This document shows positions 46,707 to 54,124 of a stretch of DNA of 64,000 bases, one piece after another; position 1 is the first letter of the stretch; every line of letters begins with the position of its first letter. This DNA is from an uncultured Oscillospiraceae bacterium. Its GTDB lineage: Bacteria > Bacillota > Clostridia > Oscillospirales > Acutalibacteraceae. Below the pieces are notes generated by a model. It searched no databases. It was given only the letters and a program-made list of their open reading frames with translations, and was not told the origin of the DNA. The DNA lies in NCBI GenBank assembly GCA_948471205.1, contig CAOKRT010000004.1, positions 96,276 through 160,275 on the forward strand, read 5' to 3'. The translations under genes were made by a program, and so were the position numbers.

Positions 46707-47852
46707 ATGAAAAAAATAATATTGTTTCTTACAGCGCTTTCGGTATTTATGCTTTCATCCGTTGTATGCTTTGCAGAAACCGAAAAAAAAGAAGAAAAAA
46801 GTATGGAAAATGCTAAATCCGCTATTCTCATGTGCATTGATACAGGGGATATAATCTATGAAAAAAATGCATATGAGCATTTATCTCCCGCATCTGTCAC
46901 AAAAGTAATGAGTATGCTGCTTATACTTGAGGCAATAGACAGCGGAAAAATTACACTTGAGGATAAAGTTCCCGCATCTGAAAATGCCGTTTCAAAGGGC
47001 GGTTCGCAGATATGGCTGGAGGTTGGCGAAGAAATGACAGTGGATGAATTGTTTAAAGCTGTTGTTGTTGCTTCGGCAAACGATGCCTGCACGGCACTTG
47101 GCGAATATATTGCAGGTTCAGATACAGGTTTTGTTAAAATGATGAATGACAGAGCCGCTGAACTCGGACTGGAAAACAGCAGTTTTGAAAACTGTACAGG
47201 GCTTGACGATACGGTTTCAAATCATTATTCCTGTGCGTATGACATTGCTGTTATTGCAAAAGAAGTAATGCAGCATGAAATTGTAAAGAATTATACATCC
47301 ATCTGGCTGGATTCGCTCAGGGACGGAAAAACAGAACTGAATAACACAAACAAGCTTGTTAATACATACAGCGGAATTACAGGGCTTAAAACCGGCACAA
47401 CTTCAAACGCCGGCTTCTGCCTTTGTGCTACGGCAGAGCGGGACGGAATGCGGCTTGCCGCAGTTGTGCTCGGCTGTGAAACAAGTGATGACAGATTTGA
47501 CAGTGCCGTTAATCTGCTTGATTTCGGTTTTGCGAATTATGAACTGGTGCAGCCTGAATTTGATATGTCCAAAATAACAGATGTAAAGATAAAAAACGGC
47601 AGAGAAAAGTCCATTTCCCCGTCTGTAAAGGATGCTGAGAAAATTCTTGTTGCAAAAGGCAGCGGTGAAATTACATATACTTACGAAATTAATGAAGAAA
47701 TGACGGCGCCTGTAAATAATGGCGATAAATTGGGTACAATAGTACTGTATTCCGGCGAAGAAATTATTAAAACCATTTATCTGAAAGCGGATAGGGATAT
47801 TGAAACGGTCAGCTTTTCATATATATTCAATAAAATGTTAAGCAATATTTAA
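46707..47852 (+). CDS. D-alanyl-D-alanine carboxypeptidase (S11/DacF-like)
   Basis: 381 residues. A signal peptide (about residues 1-23, ending VVCFA) precedes an S11 penicillin-binding domain with SVTK (S63, K66), SANDAC (SxN) and LKTGTT (KTG), then a C-terminal beta domain and an amphipathic tail (FSYIFNKMLSN) for membrane attachment. It trims the terminal D-Ala from peptidoglycan stem peptides. DacF and DacB-type paralogues act in sporulation, and which one this is cannot be told. The ATG follows GTGGTG. Confidence 0.9.
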   Translation: MKKIILFLTALSVFMLSSVVCFAETEKKEEKSMENAKSAILMCIDTGDIIYEKNAYEHLSPASVTKVMSMLLILEAIDSGKITLEDKVPASENAVSKGGSQIWLEVGEEMTVDELFKAVVVASANDACTALGEYIAGSDTGFVKMMNDRAAELGLENSSFENCTGLDDTVSNHYSCAYDIAVIAKEVMQHEIVKNYTSIWLDSLRDGKTELNNTNKLVNTYSGITGLKTGTTSNAGFCLCATAERDGMRLAAVVLGCETSDDRFDSAVNLLDFGFANYELVQPEFDMSKITDVKIKNGREKSISPSVKDAEKILVAKGSGEITYTYEINEEMTAPVNNGDKLGTIVLYSGEEIIKTIYLKADRDIETVSFSYIFNKMLSNI

Positions 47853-47855
47853 CAA
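47835..47855. promoter_or_regulatory. 21-bp inverted repeat upstream of the pgi promoter
   Basis: ATGTTAA-N7-TTAACAA, ending 7 bases before the pgi -35 box and overlapping the end of the carboxypeptidase gene. It shares arm sequence and the 7-base spacer with the repeat at 27181-27201. Operator function is inferred only. Confidence 0.35.
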
Positions 47856-47862
47856 AAATAGG

Positions 47863-47891
47863 TTGATATATGCGTTGGTTTGTTGTAAAAT
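47863..47891 (+). promoter_or_regulatory. Predicted sigma-A promoter of pgi
   Basis: TTGATA and TAAAAT with a 17-base spacer; the pgi ATG is 34 bases downstream. Confidence 0.75.
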
Positions 47892-47925
47892 AGTCACTTG
47901 AAGTTAAATGAAAAGGAGACATATT

Positions 47926-49272
47926 ATGGAAAAACTGAAATTTATTAATAAATATGCCGATAAGTTTGTTTCGGAAAAAGATATTGCGGATATGAGCCCC
48001 AGAGCTGTTGAAGCAATGAGAACGCTTCATGCCGGAAACGGTGAGGGAAATGATTTTCTTGGCTGGGTAACGCTTCCTTCCGATTATGATAAAGAAGAAT
48101 TTGCAAGAATAAAAAAGGCATCTTCTTATATACAGAAAAACTGTGATATTCTTATTGTTATCGGAATAGGCGGTTCTTATCTTGGTGCAAGAGCTGTGAT
48201 TGAGGCTTTAAAATCACCGAATTACAATGCACTTGCTAAGAATACACCTCAGATATATTTTATTGGAAATACAATCAGCCCTTCCATGGTAACAGAGCTG
48301 GTTTCCCTTTGTGAAGAGAAAGATATATGCATTAATGTAATTTCAAAAAGCGGCACAACTACAGAGCCGGCTGTTGCATTCAGAGTATTCCGTGATTTAA
48401 TTTATAAAAAATATTCTGCTGATGAAGCTGCAAAGCGTATTTTCTGCACAACAGACAAAGCCAGGGGCACACTGAAAGAACTTGCCGATGAGCAGGGATA
48501 TGAAACGTTTGTTGTTCCGGATGATGTAGGCGGCAGATATTCCGTTTTAACCGCTGTAGGCCTTCTTCCTATTGCTGTTGCAGGTATTGATATTGATGCG
48601 CTTATGAACGGCGCTGCTTTTGCACAGAACAGCCTGAACAGCGAAGACATCAATGAAAATGACTGTTTAAAATATGCGGCAATCCGCAACTGCCTGTATG
48701 AAAGCGGAAAAAGACTTGAATGTTTCATTTCTTATGAACCGTGCATGACCATGTTCAATGAATGGTTAAAGCAGCTTTTTGCGGAAAGTGAAGGCAAAGA
48801 CGGCAAAGGTCTTTATCCTGTTTCCTGTGTATTTTCAACCGATTTGCATTCAGTAGGTCAGTTTATTCAGGAAAGCGGTTCTTCACTTATGTTTGAAACC
48901 TGTATTAAATTCAATAAACCGCTTGATGATTTCACAATAACAGAGCAGGACGGCAATATTGACGGACTTAATTTCCTTGCAGGCAAAACAATGAGCTTTG
49001 TTAATGAAAAAGCAAGACAGGGCACACTTCTTGCTCATACCGAGGGTGGAGTGCCTAACTTTATTCTTGAATCAGACGCTATTACAGCAGAGAATTTAGG
49101 ATATATGATTTATTTCTTTGAAAAGGTATGTGCTGTTTCAGGTTATATTCTTGGTGTTAATCCGTTTAACCAGCCGGGCGTGGAAAGCTATAAGAAAAAT
49201 ATGTTTGCTCTTCTCGGAAAACCGGGTTATGAAAATGAAAAAGAAAAACTTGAAAAAGAACTCGGTATATGA
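47926..49272 (+). CDS. pgi: Glucose-6-phosphate isomerase
   Basis: 448 residues, the short Gram-positive type. Interconverts glucose-6-P and fructose-6-P. Signatures: [44 protein letters not shown] and the C-terminal [16 protein letters not shown]. The catalytic glutamate lies in QESGSS. AAAAGGAG precedes ATG 47926, and its own promoter is at 47863. Confidence 0.97.
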   Translation: MEKLKFINKYADKFVSEKDIADMSPRAVEAMRTLHAGNGEGNDFLGWVTLPSDYDKEEFARIKKASSYIQKNCDILIVIGIGGSYLGARAVIEALKSPNYNALAKNTPQIYFIGNTISPSMVTELVSLCEEKDICINVISKSGTTTEPAVAFRVFRDLIYKKYSADEAAKRIFCTTDKARGTLKELADEQGYETFVVPDDVGGRYSVLTAVGLLPIAVAGIDIDALMNGAAFAQNSLNSEDINENDCLKYAAIRNCLYESGKRLECFISYEPCMTMFNEWLKQLFAESEGKDGKGLYPVSCVFSTDLHSVGQFIQESGSSLMFETCIKFNKPLDDFTITEQDGNIDGLNFLAGKTMSFVNEKARQGTLLAHTEGGVPNFILESDAITAENLGYMIYFFEKVCAVSGYILGVNPFNQPGVESYKKNMFALLGKPGYENEKEKLEKELGI

Positions 49273-49311
49273 TAAAATAAAATTAAGAAATAAACCTTGG
49301 AGGAATCTTAA

Positions 49312-49728
49312 ATGATTAAACTTATTATAGGTAATAAAGGCGCAGGCAAAACAAAGAAGCTTATTGACCTTGTTAATTCATGTGTTGAAAATTCAGACGG
49401 CAATGTTGTTTGCGTAGAAAAAGAACCTAAACTTACTTATGATGTATCTTCAAAGGCAAGGCTCCTTGAAACAGATACATACAGAATCAACGGCCATAAG
49501 GCTTTTTATGGTTTTCTCGCTGGTATCTGTGCAGGAAATTATGATGTAACAGATATTCTTATTGATGCTACATTTAAAATCGTTGGCAGAGATTATTCTA
49601 AACTTCCTCAGTTTTTTGAAATGCTTTCAGAACTTTCAGAGGCTACTGATGTGGATTTCATCTTCACAATCAGCTGTGATAAAGAGGATTTGCCTGTTGA
49701 AATTTTTGATTACTGCGAAGAAGCATAA
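49312..49728 (+). CDS. Small P-loop protein of unknown function
   Basis: 138 residues. A clear Walker A near the N-terminus (GNKGAGKTKK, residues 7-16). There is no obvious Walker B except ILIDATFK at about residues 83-90, and no membrane helix. It ends acidic (YCEEA). Related clostridial proteins carry a vague 'twitching motility/PilT' label that is probably unreliable. TTGGAGGA sits before the ATG; a strong terminator follows. It probably shares the pgi transcript, since only 39 bases separate them. Confidence 0.75.
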   Translation: MIKLIIGNKGAGKTKKLIDLVNSCVENSDGNVVCVEKEPKLTYDVSSKARLLETDTYRINGHKAFYGFLAGICAGNYDVTDILIDATFKIVGRDYSKLPQFFEMLSELSEATDVDFIFTISCDKEDLPVEIFDYCEEA

Positions 49729-49742
49729 TTAAAGAACATATA

Positions 49743-49766
49743 GGCGTGGTTTTTGCCACGCCTTTT
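49743..49766 (+). terminator. Rho-independent terminator
   Basis: GGCGTGG/CCACGCC stem with a T-rich loop and a following T-run, 14 bases after the P-loop protein stop. Confidence 0.9.
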
Positions 49767-49787
49767 ATTCTTTTTATAAAATTTCTA

Positions 49788-49816
49788 TTGACAAAATATA
49801 TTCTTATATATATAAT
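49788..49816 (+). promoter_or_regulatory. Consensus sigma-A promoter of yceD-rpmF
   Basis: Exact TTGACA and TATAAT with a 17-base spacer, 27 bases before the yceD ATG. It is the best promoter in the window, which fits high expression of a ribosomal protein. Confidence 0.93.
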
Positions 49817-49843
49817 ACTAAAAGTGCGAGATGAGGTGGCAAT

Positions 49844-50344
49844 ATGAAAATAGACCTTACAAATCTGTTTAACGGAAGTAACGAGTCGGTTTCTGTTGGT
49901 TATTCACTGGATCTCGGTAATCTTGCATACAACACATATAATCCGTTGAAAAAGAATGTTGAAATAAAAGGTTCTGTTTTTCAGAAAGCAGATATTGTTT
50001 ATCTTGATATTTCGGTTTCTTTTGAATTTAACGGTGTGTGTGACCGCTGTGCAGAAGAAATAATAAAGGATTATTGCTTCAGGCTGAATAAAATTCTTGT
50101 TCCCAATATGGCCGGTGATGCCGATTTTGATGACTATATTGTTGTTGAAAACGGTGTTCTTGATTTAGACGAGCTTGTGGAAGAAGAAATTCAGTTGTTT
50201 TTGCCAAGTAAAATGCTTTGCGGGGAAGACTGCAGGGGCTTATGTGCAAAATGCGGCAAAAATCTTAATTTTGAAAAATGTGATTGCAAAAAGGATGTTG
50301 ACCCAAGAATGGCGGCGCTTTTGCAGTTGCTTGATGAAGAGTAA
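49844..50344 (+). CDS. yceD: YceD/DUF177 family protein
   Basis: 166 residues. The C-terminal cysteine pattern CGEDCRGLCAKCGKNLNFEKC and the central CDRC mark the DUF177 family, which in most bacteria lies directly before rpmF, as here. Linked to 23S rRNA accumulation or large-subunit assembly in plants and bacteria, but mechanism is open. GATGAGGTGG precedes the ATG. Confidence 0.92.
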   Translation: MKIDLTNLFNGSNESVSVGYSLDLGNLAYNTYNPLKKNVEIKGSVFQKADIVYLDISVSFEFNGVCDRCAEEIIKDYCFRLNKILVPNMAGDADFDDYIVVENGVLDLDELVEEEIQLFLPSKMLCGEDCRGLCAKCGKNLNFEKCDCKKDVDPRMAALLQLLDEE

Positions 50345-50379
50345 ATAATTCAGTTTTTTGAATAAAGGAGGCTATAAAA

Positions 50380-50565
50380 ATGGCAGTACCAGCAAGAAGA
50401 GTTTCATCAGCAAGAAGAAATAAAAGACGCTCAAGCGTTTGGAAGTTAAATGCACCAACACTTGTTAAGTGTCCTAACTGTTCAGCATATACAGTACCTC
50501 ACAAGGTATGTGCAAGCTGCGGTTATTACAACGGCAAGGAAGTTATTGCTAAGGAAGAAGCATAA
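50380..50565 (+). CDS. rpmF: 50S ribosomal protein L32
   Basis: 61 residues. Basic N-terminus (AVPARRVSSARRNKRRS), then a zinc ribbon with CPNC and CASCGYYNGKEV. AAAGGAGG precedes the ATG. Co-transcribed with yceD, followed by a hairpin. Confidence 0.97.
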   Translation: MAVPARRVSSARRNKRRSSVWKLNAPTLVKCPNCSAYTVPHKVCASCGYYNGKEVIAKEEA

Positions 50566-50579
50566 TTGTTTAACTTATC

Positions 50580-50608
50580 AGACGGGCAGATTTGTCCGTC
50601 TTTCTTCT
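50580..50608 (+). terminator. Probable terminator after rpmF
   Basis: Nine-base stem with one G-U pair (AGACGGGCA with TGTCCGTCT), four-base loop, and a broken T-run (TTTCTTCTT). Some readthrough into der is likely, since der has no obvious promoter. Confidence 0.65.
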
Positions 50609-50627
50609 TATATAAATGGAGGTTTTT

Positions 50628-51956
50628 ATGAGTAAACCTGTTGTTGCCATAGTGGGCAGACCGAATGTTGGAAAATCAACATTATTTAATAAGTTAATAG
50701 GAAGCCGTTTATCTATTGTTGATGATACACCTGGTGTTACACGGGACAGGATTTACGGCGACTGCGAATGGCTGAATCATAATTTTCTGCTTGTGGATAC
50801 AGGCGGAATAGAGCCTTACAGCAATGATGTTATTTTAAGCCAGATGCGTACCCAGGCTGAAATTGCAATTGAAACCGCCGATGTTATTATATTGGTTACA
50901 GACCTTAACTGCGGCGTTGTTGCTTCTGATTATGAAGTTGCCGCCATGCTTCAGAAAAGCGGTAAGCCGGTTATACTTTGTGTTAATAAGTGTGACAGTG
51001 TAGGCGGTCCCGCTCCTGAATTTTATGAATTTTATAATCTTGGCATAGGAGATCCGATTGCAGTTTCCTCTGTACATGGTCACGGCACCGGTGATTTGCT
51101 TGATGAGGTTATTAAATTTTTTCCTGCATGCACAGAAGATGAAGACGACAGTGAGATTATAAATGTTGCCATTATCGGAAAGCCGAATGTTGGAAAATCA
51201 TCTCTCGTTAACAGAATAAGCGGTGAAAACAGAGCAATTGTTTCCGATATAGCGGGTACAACCAGAGATACAACCGATACGTTTGTTGAAAACAGCTTCG
51301 GAAAGTTTAACTTTATTGATACGGCAGGCATCAGAAGAAAAAGCCGTATAAACGATGCCATAGAAAAATTCAGCATTATAAGAGCAAGAATGGCTGTTGA
51401 AAGAGCAAATGTCTGTATCATTATGATTGATGCAACAGAGGGCTTTACAGAGCAGGATTCTAAGGTGGCAGGAATTGCGCTTGAACAGGGCAAGGCTTGT
51501 ATTGTGGCCGTTAATAAGTGGGATGCCGTTGAAAAAGACGGAAACACGATGAATGAATTCCGAAAAAAACTTGCTGTTGATTTTTCGTTTATGAGTTTTG
51601 CGCCTGTGATTTTTATTTCTGCAAAAACAGGGCAAAGGATTGACAGACTTTTTGAAATGACAGCATTTGTGCATTCCCAGAATTCTATGAGAATTTCAAC
51701 AGGAAAGCTGAATGAAGTGCTTGCCATGGCAACTGCGCGTGTGCAGCCGCCGACAGATAAAGGAAAACGTCTTAAAATTTATTATATGACCCAGGCGTCA
51801 ACAAGGCCGCCGACATTTGTTTTCTTTGTAAATAATGCAGAACTGTTTCATTTTTCTTATCAGCGTTATCTTGAAAATCAGATAAGAGAGATTTTCGGGC
51901 TTGACGGAACACCGGTCAGATTTATTATCAGAGAAAGGGGCGAAGGTAAGAAATGA
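50628..51956 (+). CDS. der: Ribosome biogenesis GTPase Der (EngA)
   Basis: 442 residues with two tandem G domains: GRPNVGKST (residues 9-17) and GKPNVGKSS (near 182), each with DTGGI/DTAGI switch and NKCD/NKWD specificity motifs, then a KH-like C-terminal domain. Essential for 50S assembly. ATG 50628 follows the ribosome site TGGAGG; the upstream in-frame ATG at 50616 precedes that site and was rejected. Overlaps plsY by 4 bases. Confidence 0.97.
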   Translation: MSKPVVAIVGRPNVGKSTLFNKLIGSRLSIVDDTPGVTRDRIYGDCEWLNHNFLLVDTGGIEPYSNDVILSQMRTQAEIAIETADVIILVTDLNCGVVASDYEVAAMLQKSGKPVILCVNKCDSVGGPAPEFYEFYNLGIGDPIAVSSVHGHGTGDLLDEVIKFFPACTEDEDDSEIINVAIIGKPNVGKSSLVNRISGENRAIVSDIAGTTRDTTDTFVENSFGKFNFIDTAGIRRKSRINDAIEKFSIIRARMAVERANVCIIMIDATEGFTEQDSKVAGIALEQGKACIVAVNKWDAVEKDGNTMNEFRKKLAVDFSFMSFAPVIFISAKTGQRIDRLFEMTAFVHSQNSMRISTGKLNEVLAMATARVQPPTDKGKRLKIYYMTQASTRPPTFVFFVNNAELFHFSYQRYLENQIREIFGLDGTPVRFIIRERGEGKK

Positions 51957-52615
51957 TGATTGTTAAATATCTTTTGATTGCTGTAATATCTTATCTTTTG
52001 GGAAGTCTTAATTTTTCAATTATTCTTTCAAGAGCAGTAGCAAGAAAGGATATAAGGGAATCCGGCAGCGGAAATGCGGGTGCAACAAATATGCTGCGTA
52101 CATACGGAAAGCATTTTGCGGTTTTGACAATGCTTGGCGATATATTGAAAGTGGCGCTTGCAATCTTGATTGCTTTTGTTATTCTCGGCGCGCCGCTTGA
52201 ATATCTGTTTAAAATTGCAGAAAATAAAGAATTTGCAGCAACAATGATTAATTATAAAGAGTTTGCCGGTTTTTTCTGTGTTTTGGGGCACATTTTTCCG
52301 CTTTACTTTAAGTTTAAGGGTGGAAAAGGCGTTGCTGCCTGCACAGGAATGGTAATTCTGGTAGACTGGCGCATTGCGCTTATTCTCTTTGTAATATTCG
52401 TGCTTACGATTCTTATTTCTAAAATGATTAGTTTAGGTTCCATCGTGATAGCCGTTTTATATCCTGTTTTAATCGCTGTATTTTATCAGAATCTGTTTTT
52501 AATACTTATAGCGGTTCTTTTTGCAGCAATTGTAATTGCTGCGCACAGGGCGAATATAAAGCGTATTTTAAACGGTACGGAAAATAAGCTGACAAATGAA
52601 AAAAAGCATAACTGA
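51953..52615 (+). CDS. plsY: Glycerol-3-phosphate acyltransferase PlsY
   Basis: 220-residue integral membrane enzyme adding an acyl group from acyl-phosphate to glycerol-3-P, the first step of phospholipid synthesis. Motif 1 is SGSGNAGATNMLRTYG, motif 2 GHIFPLYFKFKGGKGVA, and motif 3 lies in AAHRANIKRILNGTENK. Five or more hydrophobic segments. der-plsY is a conserved pair. Confidence 0.96.
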   Translation: MMIVKYLLIAVISYLLGSLNFSIILSRAVARKDIRESGSGNAGATNMLRTYGKHFAVLTMLGDILKVALAILIAFVILGAPLEYLFKIAENKEFAATMINYKEFAGFFCVLGHIFPLYFKFKGGKGVAACTGMVILVDWRIALILFVIFVLTILISKMISLGSIVIAVLYPVLIAVFYQNLFLILIAVLFAAIVIAAHRANIKRILNGTENKLTNEKKHN

Positions 52616-52629
52616 AAGGAAGTATTTTT

Positions 52630-53079
52630 ATGAAAACAAAAGTTATTATTTTATGGGCTGCTTTCGCAGTTTGCGTTGTTGCGGCTGTATCTTTATGGTT
52701 TGCAATGAATAATGCCAAAACACCTGAATACGAAGAGGTTAAGGCTATGGTAGTTAGTTCGGAAACCAAAAGTGTTATTAATAAAAAAACACATTCAAAA
52801 ACAGATTTTTATGATGTTAAGGTGTCCTATAACGGTGAAACATATGATTTGATAAATGTGCATAATTCCTATTCCTATAAAGAAGGTCAGCTTGTAACAG
52901 CCCTGCTTTCAGACGGAAAGCTTTATGCAAATGTTGAAGGAATTACAAGTTCCACACCTGTTGCAAAGGTTTATTTTGTTTTCCTTGGGGGAAGCTTTGT
53001 ATTGCTTATGGTTGCCTCAACATACAGTTCAAAATACAGTCAGAAAAAGAAGGCTGAAAAGGCAGCAGCCGCACAGTAA
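52630..53079 (+). CDS. Small two-helix membrane protein (DUF3592-like)
   Basis: 149 residues. An N-terminal transmembrane helix (VIILWAAFAVCVVAAVSLWF), an extracytoplasmic beta-rich domain of about 75 residues (AMVVSSETK, DVKVSYNGETYDL), a second helix (VYFVFLGGSFVLLMVAST) and a basic tail (KKKAEKA). The layout resembles DUF3592 proteins; the match is by shape, not signature. GAAAGGAAG precedes the ATG. A strong terminator follows. Confidence 0.7.
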   Translation: MKTKVIILWAAFAVCVVAAVSLWFAMNNAKTPEYEEVKAMVVSSETKSVINKKTHSKTDFYDVKVSYNGETYDLINVHNSYSYKEGQLVTALLSDGKLYANVEGITSSTPVAKVYFVFLGGSFVLLMVASTYSSKYSQKKKAEKAAAAQ

Positions 53080-53091
53080 AGAAATTTATCA

Positions 53092-53120
53092 GGCACAGAT
53101 TATAAATCTGTGCCGTTTTT
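53092..53120 (+). terminator. Rho-independent terminator
   Basis: Ten-base perfect stem (GGCACAGATT with AATCTGTGCC), three-base loop, then five T. Confidence 0.93.
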
Positions 53121-53124
53121 ATAT

Positions 53125-53152
53125 TTACAAGTTAAAACTTTTGTTCTATAAT
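53125..53152 (+). promoter_or_regulatory. Predicted promoter of the DUF5131 gene
   Basis: TTACAA and TATAAT with a 16-base spacer, 29 bases before the ATG. The -35 is only a moderate match. Confidence 0.55.
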
Positions 53153-53181
53153 ATATAGGCAATCAGAAGAGGTGTTTATAT

Positions 53182-53913
53182 ATGAATATGTGGAATCCAT
53201 GGCATGGCTGTCATAAATGCAGTCCCGGCTGCAAGAATTGCTATGTTTTTTATTTAGATAGTTTGCACAATAAAGATGCGGATATCGTTACAAAATCGAA
53301 AACGAATTTTAATTTGCCCCTGAAAAAAGATAAAAACGGAAAATACAAACTTTCTTCAAAAGGGGAGATTGCAACCTGCTTCACATCTGATTTTTTTATT
53401 GAAGAGGCGGATGAATGGCGCAGTGACGCATGGCATATGATAAAAAAACGCCGGGATCTGAAGTTTTTAATATGCACAAAAAGAATTGAAAGATTTGAAA
53501 TCTGCAAACCGAAGGACTGGGGTGACGGCTATGATAATGTAGCCATTGCCGTTACCTGTGAAAATCAGCAAAAAGCAGATGAAAGACTTCCGATATTTAT
53601 TAATCTTCCTGCAAAAAGAAAGTATATACTTGCTTCTCCTCTGCTTGAGAATATTGATTTTGGAAATTATCTTAAAAGCGGTCAGATTCATATGATTTCG
53701 GTTGGCGGCGAATCCTATAAAAACGCACGTGAATGCCGATTTGAATGGGTTTGCAATATAAAAGAGCAGTGCGACCGGTTCGGTGTTGCATTTGATTACC
53801 ATCAAACCGGTTCTAATTTTATAATGAACGGCAGGAGATACAGAATCAGTCACCGTGAGGAATACAGGCAGGCAAAGAAAGCCGAACAGATGATGAAGAA
53901 CATGCGGAACTGA
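53182..53913 (+). CDS. DUF5131 family protein (phage Gp37/Gp68-like)
   Basis: 243 residues. The N-terminus reads MWNPWHGCHKCSPGCKNCY, close to the family signature, and contains a radical SAM-like CX3CX2C (C-SPG-C-KN-C). Later conserved segments are FTSDFFIEEADEWR, FLICTKRIERF, VAVTCENQ and ISVGGES. The family occurs in phages and in bacterial chromosomes; its function is not known, though radical SAM chemistry is plausible. It sits alone, with its own promoter and GAGGTG site. Confidence 0.85.
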   Translation: MNMWNPWHGCHKCSPGCKNCYVFYLDSLHNKDADIVTKSKTNFNLPLKKDKNGKYKLSSKGEIATCFTSDFFIEEADEWRSDAWHMIKKRRDLKFLICTKRIERFEICKPKDWGDGYDNVAIAVTCENQQKADERLPIFINLPAKRKYILASPLLENIDFGNYLKSGQIHMISVGGESYKNARECRFEWVCNIKEQCDRFGVAFDYHQTGSNFIMNGRRYRISHREEYRQAKKAEQMMKNMRN

Positions 53914-54124
53914 CAAACGGCTGCGCAAAAATAACAACCGAATATATTAAAATTTAAAATATTAATTCATTATTTTATATGTTTATTTCCGATTTTTATA
54001 TTTTTTGTTCTGTATTTTGACTTTTATAAATATATTTATTGATGTATAATAAATAAATGTGAATAATTATTATAATTTTTGTTAAATTATCACAAATTCA
54101 TATTCAATCGGGAGAATGCAGGCT

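Noticed and set aside
51080-51727. Long open frame on the minus strand inside der
   Set aside because: It is antisense to a fully conserved GTPase, has no ribosome site or family signature, and reflects codon bias of der.
53914-54124. Promoter or small gene in the AT-rich gap before the transporter
   Set aside because: Several TATAAT-like strings occur but none has a well-spaced -35, and no supported frame or hairpin is seen.
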